A DNA stretch of 49,280 nt from Shimia sediminis (GTDB lineage Bacteria > Pseudomonadota > Alphaproteobacteria > Rhodobacterales > Rhodobacteraceae): contig NZ_RYZK01000017.1 of assembly GCF_003990645.1 (NCBI RefSeq), positions 1-49,280 of the forward strand, in the 5' to 3' direction. Each line of letters opens with the position of its first letter. Positions within the stretch are counted from its first letter, which is position 1. A program made the position numbers and the translations under genes. Below, piece by piece: positions 35,570-44,125 of the stretch. Below the pieces are notes generated by a model, which searched no databases, was not told the origin of the DNA, and worked only from the letters and a program-made list of their open reading frames with translations.

Positions 35570-36046
35570 ATGAACCGGCGTGTTGTGTTGGGTGGATTGC
35601 TGGCGGCAGCGGGTCTTGCGCCATTGATGAGTCGCGAGTCACTGGCCGCAAGCGAAGCGTTCGAAGTCACGCGCACCGATGCCGAGTGGCGCGCGATGCT
35701 GTCGTCCCTGGAATACAAGGTGATGCGCAAAGAGGGCACCGAACGGGCGGGGTCTTCACCGCTGGACAAGAACACGGCCAAGGGCACCTATCTGTGCCGG
35801 GGCTGTGACCTGCCGCTCTATTCCAGCAAGCACAAGTATGACAGCGGTACCGGCTGGCCGAGCTTCTGGAAGGCGTTGCCGGATGCCATTGCCACCAAGC
35901 CGGATCGCACGATCTGGGGGGTGCATACCGAGTGTCACTGCCGCCGCTGCGGCAGCCATCTGGGACATATCTTTGACGATGGACCAAAACCCACCGGCAA
36001 GCGCCATTGCATCAACGGGGTGAGTTTGACGTTTCAGGCGGCCTAA
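35570..36046 (+). CDS. msrB: Exported peptide-methionine (R)-S-oxide reductase (MsrB)
   Basis: MsrB reduces the R form of methionine sulfoxide in proteins. The 158 residues begin with a Tat-like signal, [20 protein letters not shown], then the MsrB domain with zinc cysteines C76/C79 (CRGC) and C124/C127 (CHCRRCG), [24 protein letters not shown] and the catalytic C147 in GKRHCING. The twin arginine and hydrophobic stretch suggest a periplasmic repair enzyme. The start is ATG 35570, preceded by GGAGGAG; an ATG at 35540 would add ten residues before the signal. Divergent from cobS. Confidence 0.93.
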   Translation: MNRRVVLGGLLAAAGLAPLMSRESLAASEAFEVTRTDAEWRAMLSSLEYKVMRKEGTERAGSSPLDKNTAKGTYLCRGCDLPLYSSKHKYDSGTGWPSFWKALPDAIATKPDRTIWGVHTECHCRRCGSHLGHIFDDGPKPTGKRHCINGVSLTFQAA

Positions 36047-36153
36047 GCAGAAAAACTGCAGAACCAGTTTGTTGATTTCGCGCGCATTTCGAGGGTTGCT
36101 TACTGTCTTCATACGGGCAGACAGCCCCTGAGAGAGAGCTATCGAACTCAAGG

Positions 36154-37440
36154 TCAGGAGATTTCCGCTTTCTCATCTCCCTGCGCGAGCAAATGCCAGA
36201 TTTCAACGTCTCCCTTGCCTTTCAGTGGCACCATGCCGATCGAGTGAAAGACGAACTGCTTCTCCAGCGCATTTCGAACGGCCGAGCTGGTGACAATGCA
36301 CCCCGGATCGGCGCTGCCTTGCAGGCGGCTGGCAAGATTGACCGTGTCCCCCCAAATGTCGTAGCCGAACCGCGTTTCACCAATGACGCCGGCAAGAAGG
36401 GGACCCGAGTGAAGGCCAACGGTGATCGTTGCCGCCCTTCCGTCCGGACCGATGCATTCGCCAGCGGATTTGACCATTTCCAGCGCCAATCTTGCCGCCG
36501 ATGCGACATGTTCGGATTGCGGTTCCGGAACACCACCAGCAACCATATAGGAGTCGCCGATTGTCTTGATCTTCTCTAAACCGTGACGCTCTGTGAGATC
36601 GTCGAATTTCCCGAATAAATTGTTGAGGAAATTGACAACTTCATCCGGTGAGTGGTTCGCCGAAAGCTGGGTGAAGCCAACCACATCGGCAAAAACCACG
36701 ACTGCATCAGGTATGTTGTCGGCGATACGTTCTTCCCCGTGCTGTATCCGTTCAACGATGACAGGGGGGAGTATGCGGGTGAGCAGCTTGAGATACTTTG
36801 TGCGCTGCTCCGCGATCTGGCGTTCACCGATGAACTCCTGTCTTCGCAGCCGATTTACCTGATAGCTGGTGAAAGCACCGGCAAACAGGGTCACAAGGTA
36901 TTGCGAGTAAATCGTCAGAAGCTCACCGGTCCCGATTTCTCGGGTAACCGTCATGACCACCGAAAATATGAAGGTCGAAATCACGCCCATGAGGACCGCG
37001 GCCTTGAAGCGAAGCGGAAGCATGAAAAAAAGCAGCATCAGAATGATGATGAAACCCGACAGGTATTCATCGGGCGTGTCGCAATATGCATTGATGGCGG
37101 CATAATTCAGGGTCGCACTGACCAGCAATATCCAGGCAGGAGCCTCGATGCGCCGCCTGAACAACGAAGTTCGCGTTAAGGCATAGATGCCGACGGCCCC
37201 CAGACACCCGAAAACCAGGCGGATCACAAGGGCGAAGGTCAAATTCTCGGAGATGACCGCGTAGTCCAGCACTGCGAACATGGCAAGCGCGAGAGCGCCT
37301 ACCAAGATTGCCATTCGAAGGCGTTGCAGATCATAGTCGAACCGCGACTCGCGAAACTGAGCTTCCAGCTCCGAATCCACAAGCTGTGCAAAGTACCTGT
37401 CTATGGCTGGTACGGCCTCGTCAGGTTGCCGCGTTGTCAA
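36154..37440 (-). CDS. Membrane-bound class III adenylate cyclase
   Basis: A 428-residue protein that should make cAMP from ATP. About six membrane segments lie between residues 44 and 195 (including MAILVGALALAMFAVLDY, FIIILMLLFFMLPL, YLVTLFAGAFTSY). A short coiled linker follows (RRQEFIGERQIAEQRTKYLKLL), then the catalytic domain: metal aspartates D252 (FADVVGFTQLS) and D296 (TIGDSYM), adenine-selecting K292 and D361 (YDIWGDTVN), and transition-state N368 and R372. All key residues are present, so it should work as a homodimer. The TTG start at 37440 has GGAGG six bases upstream; an in-frame TTG at 37467 has none. The input signal is unknown. Converges on msrB. Confidence 0.88.
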   Translation of the reverse strand: MTTRQPDEAVPAIDRYFAQLVDSELEAQFRESRFDYDLQRLRMAILVGALALAMFAVLDYAVISENLTFALVIRLVFGCLGAVGIYALTRTSLFRRRIEAPAWILLVSATLNYAAINAYCDTPDEYLSGFIIILMLLFFMLPLRFKAAVLMGVISTFIFSVVMTVTREIGTGELLTIYSQYLVTLFAGAFTSYQVNRLRRQEFIGERQIAEQRTKYLKLLTRILPPVIVERIQHGEERIADNIPDAVVVFADVVGFTQLSANHSPDEVVNFLNNLFGKFDDLTERHGLEKIKTIGDSYMVAGGVPEPQSEHVASAARLALEMVKSAGECIGPDGRAATITVGLHSGPLLAGVIGETRFGYDIWGDTVNLASRLQGSADPGCIVTSSAVRNALEKQFVFHSIGMVPLKGKGDVEIWHLLAQGDEKAEIS

Positions 37441-37675
37441 CTGATCCTCCAACAGATTTCGTCCCAAGCATTCCGTTGATTGTAGTGCCGATCAGTTCAA
37501 ATTGCAGGTCCAAAAGATCGAAGTGGGACCCTGCGGTCACTGCATTGACGGAAATACGAAAGCAAGCCCACAGCCAGAACACAGCCGGAACTTTGCAAAT
37601 CGAGCGCTACGCATTCTGCGGATAGAAGTTGGATTTGTTGATCCCAAAGGGTCATTTGCGACCCTGGCCCCCCCC
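37441..37675 (-). promoter_or_regulatory. Upstream region of the cyclase gene
   Basis: This gap contains no gene. A small inverted repeat AGGGTC-ATTTGC-GACCCT lies at 37647-37664. The cyclase promoter is expected here but no boxes are convincing. Confidence 0.3.
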
Positions 37676-37700
37676 CAAAAAAACCCCCCTTGATGGGGGA
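37676..37700 (-). terminator. Rho-independent terminator of the J-domain gene
   Basis: On the minus strand, a short stem CCCCC-ATCAA-GGGGG is followed by TTTTTTT, starting a few bases after the J-domain gene's stop at 37706. The plus strand shows it as a striking run of C9, A7 and C6 around 37668-37688. Confidence 0.7.
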
Positions 37701-37705
37701 TTTCT

Positions 37706-38329
37706 TTACTTGAAGTTGCGGCTTTCCTTGATCTGGTCCCAGGCCCAGACCACCTCTTGCAGCTGCTCTTCCTGACTGCGGTCGCCGCCGTTCATGTCGG
37801 GGTGCAGCACTTTGATGAGTTTCTTGTAGGCCTTGCGCACCTCGGCCTTGGTCCAGTGGTCCTTGGCTTCGAGAATCTCCATGGCGCGGCGTTCCGTGGG
37901 CGGCAGGCGTTTTGAGGCGCCGCCGTTCTTGCCGGGGTTCTGCGTTGCGTTGCCGCCAAGCACCTGATGCGGGTCTTCGATACCCAAGCGGGCCCAGGCG
38001 CGGGCCTCGGGGTCGGTAAAGGTCTTGGTCTCGCGTTCCCAGACCTTGTCCTTGGATTTCTGCGCGTTGATCTCGGCCTCGGTCTGGCCGTCAAAGAAGC
38101 TCCACTTCTGGTTATACTCGCGCACGTGATCCTTGCAGAACCATTTGAACTCATCCAGCACGTCAGGTGCGCGCGGGGCACGGTATTTGCCCGCTTCTTC
38201 ACAGCCTTCATGTTCACAGACACGGGTGGACGTCTCTTGCGCGCCAGACATGCTGCGCCGCCCACGTGGGTTGTTCTTTTTGGCCGACTTGACCGACATA
38301 TCAAAACCGAATGGATCTGACTTGGACAT
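37706..38329 (-). CDS. J-domain (DnaJ-family) protein with N-terminal cysteine/histidine motif
   Basis: A 207-residue co-chaperone-like protein. The J domain is at the C-terminus (about residues 148-204): AMEILEAKDHWTKAEVRKAYKKLIKVLHPDMNGGD, with the HPD tripeptide that stimulates DnaK. The N-terminal half has CEHEGCEE and WFCKDHVREYN, a C-x4-C / C-x2-H arrangement that could bind zinc. A C-terminal J domain with no G/F or peptide-binding region distinguishes it from DnaJ itself. Known clients are not evident. Divergent from bolA, separated by a MITE-like element. Confidence 0.88.
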   Translation of the reverse strand: MSKSDPFGFDMSVKSAKKNNPRGRRSMSGAQETSTRVCEHEGCEEAGKYRAPRAPDVLDEFKWFCKDHVREYNQKWSFFDGQTEAEINAQKSKDKVWERETKTFTDPEARAWARLGIEDPHQVLGGNATQNPGKNGGASKRLPPTERRAMEILEAKDHWTKAEVRKAYKKLIKVLHPDMNGGDRSQEEQLQEVVWAWDQIKESRNFK

Positions 38330-38360
38330 GAACTCACCTTTTCGACTCGGAGCGGAGAGT

Positions 38361-38630
38361 TTAGGGTCTGGACCCGTTGGTTTGCAAGGCTCAGCATCGA
38401 AAAATGCGTGAAATCAGCCGCGTGGGTTTTGCCGCAAAGGCTGGTCGCCTTTGCAAAGAAGCCGCGCGGCTGAGGGCATGCATTTCTCGATGCCCTCCGG
38501 GTTCGCCGGGTTTGGACCCGAACTGCGTTATACGCCCTTGAAATAGAACCACTATTCCTTCGGGCATATGCCTGGTTCGGGACAAAACCTGGCGAACTGA
38601 GCCTTGTAAACCAACGGGTCCAGACCCTAA
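38361..38630. mobile_element. 270-bp MITE-like element with 34-bp terminal inverted repeats
   Basis: The left end TTAGGGTCTGGACCCGTTGG and the next 14 bases (38361-38394) are repeated inverted at 38597-38630 with a single mismatch. The first bases contain a smaller palindrome, GGGTC-TG-GACCC. Inside are further inverted repeats: CAGCCGCG/CGCGGCTG, AGGGCAT/ATGCCCT (around 38472-38496) and GAAATAG/CTATT. The 270 bp have no convincing gene and no transposase, so it would be non-autonomous. It fills the divergent promoter region of bolA and the J-domain gene. Clear target duplications were not found; the ends TTA/TAA may include a 2-3 bp duplication. Confidence 0.7.
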
Positions 38631-38659
38631 TCTATGTGACGCAAGATAGAAGAGGGCAG

Positions 38660-38926
38660 ATGCAAAAAATGTCAGTGCGGCAGGAAATCCACGACAAATT
38701 GACGGCGGCGTTTCGCCCAAGTGCGCTGGAGGTGGTGGACGACAGCGAGAGCCACCGGGGCCACGCGGGCTATCAGGACGGGGGCGAGAGCCATTTCAAC
38801 GTGATGATCCGGGCCGAGGCCTTTGGCGCGATGAACCGGGTCGCCCGGCACCGCGCGGTGCACAAGGCGCTGGGTGCCGATCTGGTGGGGCGCATTCATG
38901 CGCTGGCACTGGATATCGACGGCTAA
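38660..38926 (+). CDS. bolA: BolA-family protein
   Basis: An 88-residue BolA protein. BolA proteins bind [2Fe-2S] clusters together with monothiol glutaredoxins, and some act as regulators of envelope genes. Visible are VVDDSESHRGHAG, GGESHFNVMI and the conserved helix-turn-helix-like part NRVARHRAVHKAL. The ATG at 38660 is preceded by AGAAGAGG; an ATG three codons later is possible. Its TAA is followed without any gap by the stop codon of the convergent gene. It starts 29 bases after the end of the MITE-like element. Confidence 0.92.
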   Translation: MQKMSVRQEIHDKLTAAFRPSALEVVDDSESHRGHAGYQDGGESHFNVMIRAEAFGAMNRVARHRAVHKALGADLVGRIHALALDIDG

Positions 38927-39412
38927 CTATTCGGCGGCGTGGCCGGTTTCATCCTCGTCTGCGTCAGGCTTGGTGCCGGGGGCCACGCTGCGGGCGCGTG
39001 TCATGAGAGCCACGGGCAAAGAGGTTGGCTGCTCCTCGCCGGTTTCTTCGGCAAAGCTGGTCTCGGGGGGGGGCTCGTCTTCGTTTTCTTCCTGCGGCGG
39101 GGGCGGCATGGCCTCGACCGGGCGGGGCAGTTCCTTGTATGCGGGGCGTTCCAGAAGGCGCGGGCGAAAGGCGCTGATGTCGTCCTTGCGGGCGCGGCGG
39201 AAGACCATGACACTGCGAAAGGTTGTGGTGGTCGAGGTGAGGCCGGATTTCTCTTCGCTGGGCAGGGTTTCTGAGCGCAGGAATTCCCAGCCCTCGGCGG
39301 CCAGTTCGTTCATGACCTCTTCGAGGGCAAAGGCAAATCGGCCCTCGGCCCCTTTCACGCCCTTGGCGCGTTTGCCCCGGGAAGGGGCGGGAACAACTTT
39401 GAACTCATACAT
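38927..39412 (-). CDS. DUF4177-type protein with a disordered acidic tail
   Basis: A 161-residue protein. The first ~75 residues resemble DUF4177 (YEFKVVPAPSRGKRAKGVKG, EEVMNELAAEGWEFLRSETLP, FRSVMVFRR), a small beta-alpha-beta family of unknown function. Residues from about 80 to the end are proline- and glutamate-rich (MPPPPQEENEDEPPPE) and probably unstructured. Its TAG stop abuts the TAA of bolA, so the two convergent genes share no spacer. Confidence 0.75.
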   Translation of the reverse strand: MYEFKVVPAPSRGKRAKGVKGAEGRFAFALEEVMNELAAEGWEFLRSETLPSEEKSGLTSTTTTFRSVMVFRRARKDDISAFRPRLLERPAYKELPRPVEAMPPPPQEENEDEPPPETSFAEETGEEQPTSLPVALMTRARSVAPGTKPDADEDETGHAAE

Positions 39413-39476
39413 TTTTGCAAAACCGGTCTTTATCTCTGCGCCAAAGGTACCCAGTGATTGACAGCCTGTCGACGGT

Positions 39477-40070
39477 TTATCTGCGCAGGTTTTTTGGCAG
39501 CTTGGTGAGCTTGTCCGGATAGGCCGGGTTCCCGGCGCTTTCCTTCATGATGGCCCAGGAGGGAAACTTGTCCTGCGGGTCGGGCGGATCGGACATGGCT
39601 GTGCGCAGGATCGGTTGGTTCAGGCACTCGGACAGCGCATTGACGGACGCCTGCACCAGCGGCCATTTATTGTGATAATCATGGCCCGCGATCATACCGC
39701 CCACTTTGACCTTGGGATACCAGTCGAACATGGTCTTGCCGCGCAATTCGCCGTTGTGGGCGTATCCGTCAATGTAGACAAAATCGAAGTGCTCGTCAGG
39801 GAAGACATCCAGCGCCTCTTCGAAGGTCATGCGCAAAAGCCAGTAGTTGCCACCCATGCCGACGTTTTTCAGGGCGCGGATGTATTCGGCAGTGTCATGG
39901 CGGTCGCCGTAGACGTCGACGCCGTAGACTTCTGAAAACAGTCCGGTTTCGCGCATCCGGCGTGAATACCATCCGCCCGCCACGCCCAGTTCAATGCCAA
40001 TCAGCCCGTCCCTTTCCAGAAAGAGCGGGAGTTCTTTGCGTTCCTGCAGGATGTCAATCACGTCAGCCAT
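39477..40070 (-). CDS. Class I AdoMet-dependent methyltransferase (Methyltransf_24-like)
   Basis: A 197-residue protein with the Rossmann methyltransferase pattern: LIGIELGVAGGWYSRRM (motif I), EVYGVDVYGD (acidic end of strand 2), FPDEHFDFVYIDGYAHNGELRGKTMFDWYPKVKVGGMIAGHDY (motifs IV-V with the D/H pair typical of Methyltransf_24). The substrate is unknown; many relatives act on sugars or glycans, but no such genes are near. 55 bases upstream of it (minus strand) ends the thioesterase gene. Confidence 0.8.
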   Translation of the reverse strand: MADVIDILQERKELPLFLERDGLIGIELGVAGGWYSRRMRETGLFSEVYGVDVYGDRHDTAEYIRALKNVGMGGNYWLLRMTFEEALDVFPDEHFDFVYIDGYAHNGELRGKTMFDWYPKVKVGGMIAGHDYHNKWPLVQASVNALSECLNQPILRTAMSDPPDPQDKFPSWAIMKESAGNPAYPDKLTKLPKNLRR

Positions 40071-40125
40071 ACCCGCACCGTGTCACGCGGCGCAGGAAGG
40101 GTCCAGTGTGATCTTGTCCCCGAGG

Positions 40126-40608
40126 TTATTTGCGCTGCAATCCTATGGGTTTGCCGATCCAGTCGGGGCGGGGCAGGGTGCTGTGGGCCTCGGACAGGGC
40201 CTGAAACTTGGCAAGAATCTGTGGTGGCATCGGGGCAACCCGTGGGCCGGAGGTGTCGATGTGCAGGCCCAGCCCCTCGCCACGGGCCGAAACCCAGCCC
40301 TGGTCGCCGTGCAACAGTTCCTGGCAAAAGTGGAACCGCTTTTCGTCGAAGTCGAGCAGTTGAAAGGTGACAACAACCGGGGCGTCGAGGTGGATCTCGC
40401 GCAGATACTGCATGTGGTATTCGGCTGAAAACGTGGTGTGGCCCTGGGTTTTGACATAGTCCTCGCCAAAGCCGAGGTATTCCCACAGCTGGTCCACGCC
40501 CTTGTCCATCAAGGCATTGTAATAGGCCATGTTGAGGTGATCGTTGTAGTCGATCCACTCGGGGCGGATCGCCATTGGGGTCGAGCGGAAGGGGGCGTCG
40601 AACTGCAT
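40126..40608 (-). CDS. Hotdog-fold thioesterase (4HBT-like)
   Basis: A 160-residue acyl-CoA thioesterase-like protein. The N-terminus RPEWIDYNDHLNMAYYNALMDKG contains the D(x)NxHxNxxxY pattern of the 4HBT hotdog family with the catalytic aspartate; LREIHLDAPVVVTFQLLDFDEKRFHF follows. The substrate is unknown; some related proteins in this group release carnitine or betaine from CoA, but nothing near supports that. Starts 65 bases downstream of gatB. Confidence 0.82.
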   Translation of the reverse strand: MQFDAPFRSTPMAIRPEWIDYNDHLNMAYYNALMDKGVDQLWEYLGFGEDYVKTQGHTTFSAEYHMQYLREIHLDAPVVVTFQLLDFDEKRFHFCQELLHGDQGWVSARGEGLGLHIDTSGPRVAPMPPQILAKFQALSEAHSTLPRPDWIGKPIGLQRK

Positions 40609-40631
40609 GGGGGCCTCGTGTGAAGACGTTG

Positions 40632-40658
40632 GTAGGTCGGACAGTCTGTCCGACCTAC
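40632..40658. repeat. Stem-loop repeat, copy 2 (GTAGGTCGGACAG), downstream of gatB
   Basis: GTAGGTCGGACAG-T-CTGTCCGACCTAC is a perfect 13-bp stem around one base. Copy 1 with the same stem core lies at 10900-10923. It follows the gatB stop on the minus strand and could end its mRNA, though there is no T-run. Confidence 0.6.
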
Positions 40659-40672
40659 GGGGGGTTCTGTGA

Positions 40673-42187
40673 TTACAGACCCAGTTTCTGCGCCACCAGC
40701 TCGTTCACGGCCTTGGGGTTGGCTTTGCCGCCCATGGCTTTCATGACCTGACCGACGAACCAGCCGGCGAGTTTGGGGTTCACTTGCGCTTTTTCCACCT
40801 GCGCCGGGTTTGCGGCGATGATCTCGTCCAGAGCGACCTCAATCGCGCCGGTATCCGTCACCTGTTTCATGCCGCGCTCTTCGACGATCTTCTCGGGGTC
40901 GCCGCCTTCGGTGTAGACGATCTCGAACAGGTCCTTGCCGATCTTGCCGCTGATGGCGTCGGATTTGATGAGCTTGATGATGCCTGCCAGCTGTGCGGGC
41001 GTCACCGGGGACTCGGTGATCGAATGCTCTTCGCGGTTCAGGCGGCCGAACAATTCGTTGATCACCCAGTTGGCGGCCATTTTGCCGTCACCGGCCAGTT
41101 TGGCGGCCTCTTCAAAGTATACGGCGTTGGGCACGTCGGCGGTCAGCACGCTGGCGTCATAGTCCGAGAGGCCAAAATCACTGATGAACCGTGATTTCTT
41201 GGCGTCGGGCAGTTCCGGCAGGCTGGATGCGATGTCATCCACCCAGTCCTGCTCGATTTCCAGCGGCAGGAGGTCGGGGTCGGGGAAGTAGCGGTAGTCG
41301 TGGGCTTCTTCCTTGGACCGCATCGAGCGGGTTTCGTTCTTGTCCGGATCATAGAGGCGGGTTTCCTGATCGACGGTGCCGCCACCTTCGACGATGCGGA
41401 TCTGGCGTTCGGCCTCGATCATGATCGCCTGTTGGATAAACCGCATGGAGTTCATGTTCTTGATCTCGCACCGCGTGCCGAGATGCGAGAAGTCCTGTGT
41501 TTCCATGTACTTCTCGTACTGACCCGGACGGCAGATCGAGACGTTGACGTCTGCGCGCAGGTTGCCGTTTTGCATGTTGCCGTCGCAGGTGCCCAAGTAG
41601 CGCATGATCTGGCGCAGTTTGACGATATAGGCGGCGGCCTCTTCGGGGCCACGGATGTCGGGGCGCGAGACGATTTCCATCAGCGCGACACCGGTGCGGT
41701 TGAGGTCGACAAAAGACATGTTGGGGTCCATGTCGTGGATGGATTTGCCCGCGTCCTGTTCCAGGTGGATGCGTTCGATACGCACGGTGCGCGCGGTGCC
41801 GTCGCCCAGTTCCACCAGCACTTCGCCCTCGCCCACGATGGGGTGGTAAAGCTGGGAAATCTGATAGCCCTGCGGCAGGTCGGGGTAGAAATAGTTTTTG
41901 CGGTCAAAGGCCGAGAACAGGTTGATGTCTGCCTTGAGGCCCAACCCTGTGCGCACGGCCTGGGCCACGCATTCTTCGTTGATGACGGGCAGCATGCCGG
42001 GCATGCCCGCGTCCACGAAGGCCACGTTGTTGTTGGGTTCGGCGCCGAATTGGGTCGAAGCGCCCGAGAACAGCTTGGCATTGGTCGAGACCTGGGCGTG
42101 CACCTCCATGCCGATGACCAGTTCCCAGTCATGTTTGGCACCCGAGATCATCTTGGGTTTGGGGGTTTCATATGTCAGGTCGAGCAT
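40673..42187 (-). CDS. gatB: Aspartyl/glutamyl-tRNA(Asn/Gln) amidotransferase subunit B (GatB)
   Basis: GatB is the kinase/transamidation subunit of GatCAB, which turns mischarged Glu-tRNA(Gln) or Asp-tRNA(Asn) into the correct aminoacyl-tRNA. The 504 residues contain [68 protein letters not shown], the zinc-associated cysteine region [31 protein letters not shown] and the C-terminal YqeY-like tail ([14 protein letters not shown]). The start is ATG 42187 after AAGGAG; an in-frame extension to 42235 is unsupported. gatA and gatC are not adjacent. Confidence 0.97.
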   Translation of the reverse strand: MLDLTYETPKPKMISGAKHDWELVIGMEVHAQVSTNAKLFSGASTQFGAEPNNNVAFVDAGMPGMLPVINEECVAQAVRTGLGLKADINLFSAFDRKNYFYPDLPQGYQISQLYHPIVGEGEVLVELGDGTARTVRIERIHLEQDAGKSIHDMDPNMSFVDLNRTGVALMEIVSRPDIRGPEEAAAYIVKLRQIMRYLGTCDGNMQNGNLRADVNVSICRPGQYEKYMETQDFSHLGTRCEIKNMNSMRFIQQAIMIEAERQIRIVEGGGTVDQETRLYDPDKNETRSMRSKEEAHDYRYFPDPDLLPLEIEQDWVDDIASSLPELPDAKKSRFISDFGLSDYDASVLTADVPNAVYFEEAAKLAGDGKMAANWVINELFGRLNREEHSITESPVTPAQLAGIIKLIKSDAISGKIGKDLFEIVYTEGGDPEKIVEERGMKQVTDTGAIEVALDEIIAANPAQVEKAQVNPKLAGWFVGQVMKAMGGKANPKAVNELVAQKLGL

Positions 42188-42255
42188 GGGCCGGACTCCT
42201 TGGAACGCATGTGGGATGCGTTCTAAGTCAGCCATGGGGCAGGAGCAAGAGGCCT

Positions 42256-43563
42256 TTAGCGCTGGATCTGGTTGATTCCGTCCGCTTCAAAGCGCACGGT
42301 GTAGCCCTCTTGCAGGGCCTTGAGAAACGGCATGGCCACAGCGGCCAATGCGGTTTCCTTGCCCTTTTCAGCGAGGCGCTCGGTCGAGATGATGCGGGCG
42401 GTGTTCTCAAAGCCGATCTCGGCATGACCCCAGATAAGCGGGTGCAGCTCGCGCAGATGGTCGTGCACAACCCGCTCAAAGCCACGGCGCAGGGCCGGGG
42501 GCAGGTCCGGGCGCAGGCCGGTCTGATGATAGCGGGCGCGGGTGATTTGCCAGCTTTGGAACAGGTGCGCGGCCAACAGATTGGCAGTGTGCTGGTCCGG
42601 GCGGCGCATCAGGATGTCCTCGATACCATCCAGGAAGTACTCGGTTTCAAGGAGGTCAAAGCCGTCGGGATCCACCAGAAGCGCGTCGAACCAGACCCAG
42701 GCATAGGCGCCGGCACCCCAGTCCTGATAGGTGCGGGCGGCCGTGCGGCGGGCCTCGAGGTCGACGGCCTGATAGGTGCCGTACCAACGCGGCAGGAGAT
42801 AGTTGCCAAGCGCGCGCATGTGGCGCGGGTTCATCGGGTCGAGGTTGATGAGGGATTCGAATTCGCGGATCAGGTGCGCGCCGGGATCAACCTTGCCTGG
42901 CAAGAGCGCACAGCGCGCCGCCGAAAGGGCTGCGGATTCATGATCGGACGGGGGGAAAGCAGCCAGAATATCGCGGGCCCGGTCAAAATGCGCGGCAAAG
43001 GCCTCGCGGTTGACATCGCCAAGGCTGTCATCGCCGTGAGCTCCGCGCCAGGCCCAGCCGATGTCGATATGCATATGGGCGACGATCAGGGCGGTGGCGT
43101 AACAGTCGGGGTTGTCGAGCAGGATAGATTCGAGCGCTTCGATGCCAGAGAAAAAATCGCTGTCATGGGCCGGTTTGCCATGCAGCAGAGCGTGTTCGGC
43201 GGCGCGTACCACATCAGAGCGGGCGCCAAAGGCCATCAGCTCGGCCAGCGACACACCGGAGGGCGTGGTCAGGCGCGCGGTGTCATGCGCGCGGATCTGG
43301 TCGGCCAGCTCGTCCCAGCGATCCTGACGGGCCATGTACAGCCCGAACTCGCGCGCCTTGTCGCCCTCGATCTGGTCCGGCGTGGTGACGTGCACGGGTA
43401 TTTGCAGCCGCTCCTGCATGTCGCGATAGGTGATGTTGGGATTGTCGTCCTCGACCATTTCGGTCTTTTCGGCGCGCGGCAGAGGTAATTTCCGCGCAAA
43501 GCTCTGCACCGAAGGGGCAAACAGCCCGCTCAGTTTGGCTTTTTGATCCGAGAAAAAAGTCAT
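42256..43563 (-). CDS. Unknown 435-residue protein, mainly helical
   Basis: I do not recognise this protein. It has no signal peptide or membrane segment. The sequence is rich in helical repeats ([87 protein letters not shown]) that suggest a TPR-like or alpha-solenoid fold. The ATG at 43563 is chosen because the upstream part of the frame (to 43659) is unconserved in appearance and has no ribosome binding site. It lies 68 bases upstream of gatB on the same strand. Confidence 0.65.
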   Translation of the reverse strand: MTFFSDQKAKLSGLFAPSVQSFARKLPLPRAEKTEMVEDDNPNITYRDMQERLQIPVHVTTPDQIEGDKAREFGLYMARQDRWDELADQIRAHDTARLTTPSGVSLAELMAFGARSDVVRAAEHALLHGKPAHDSDFFSGIEALESILLDNPDCYATALIVAHMHIDIGWAWRGAHGDDSLGDVNREAFAAHFDRARDILAAFPPSDHESAALSAARCALLPGKVDPGAHLIREFESLINLDPMNPRHMRALGNYLLPRWYGTYQAVDLEARRTAARTYQDWGAGAYAWVWFDALLVDPDGFDLLETEYFLDGIEDILMRRPDQHTANLLAAHLFQSWQITRARYHQTGLRPDLPPALRRGFERVVHDHLRELHPLIWGHAEIGFENTARIISTERLAEKGKETALAAVAMPFLKALQEGYTVRFEADGINQIQR

Positions 43564-43687
43564 GTAACTGGGTACTCCGATTGAATGAAGACACTCTGAT
43601 CGGAGTTTCGGGCCGAAACATGGCACCCTTTGGGAATCATGCGGACGGTTTTGGCGCAAATTGCGGCGGGCCTGTCAAAAGCGACAG

Positions 43688-44116
43688 TCAGACAACGCGG
43701 AAATGGTGACGCTCGGTGGCGATGTCGCGGTCTTTGAAGGCTTGCTCGAGCGTTTGGTGCGGCGGTGTCACGTCCTGGGGGATTCGCAGCTTGGAGGAAT
43801 CACGCAAAATGAGCGTGACACGCACGGAGAAATCCCAGCGCGTGTCGAACCTGGCCCGCTGAATGCGGGACAGGGGCAGTTCTGCCTCTTGCCCAGAGTT
43901 CTTCCAGCGGATGTTCTGAGCGTTCAGCTCGAAATCGGTGACCGGGTTCCTGAGCAGGTCAATCGCGGCAGGAACCGCGAAGAGCCCAAGGCCAAGGATG
44001 ATCCATTCAAGGGTGCCGACCGATGACAGGAAGACAAGAAATCCAAGGTAGGCCGCAAGCCCGAGCATCGTGGTTGGGCTGCGGCCGTGGTTCTGGTGGA
44101 TGAGGGGTTCGGGCAT
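43688..44116 (-). CDS. Small membrane protein with PH-like C-terminal domain, unknown function
   Basis: A 142-residue protein. Two hydrophobic segments (TMLGLAAYLGFLVFLSS and LEWIILGLGLFAVPAAIDLL) are followed by a ~75-residue soluble domain (VTDFELNAQNIRWKNSGQEAELPLSRIQRARFDTRW) with the pattern of bacterial PH-like domains after a membrane hairpin. Function unknown. It begins nine bases after the pepN stop and is probably co-transcribed with pepN. Confidence 0.65.
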   Translation of the reverse strand: MPEPLIHQNHGRSPTTMLGLAAYLGFLVFLSSVGTLEWIILGLGLFAVPAAIDLLRNPVTDFELNAQNIRWKNSGQEAELPLSRIQRARFDTRWDFSVRVTLILRDSSKLRIPQDVTPPHQTLEQAFKDRDIATERHHFRVV

Positions 44117-44125
44117 TGGATCTCC

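Noticed and set aside
37668-37688. Homopolymer runs C9, A7 and C6 as a phase-variable tract
   Set aside because: They lie outside any coding sequence and fit the stem and T-run of the J-domain gene terminator on the minus strand.
38391-38720. 109-codon minus-strand frame across the MITE-like element and the bolA start
   Set aside because: It crosses the inverted repeats and overlaps bolA; its sequence is explained by the repeat element and it has no start signal.
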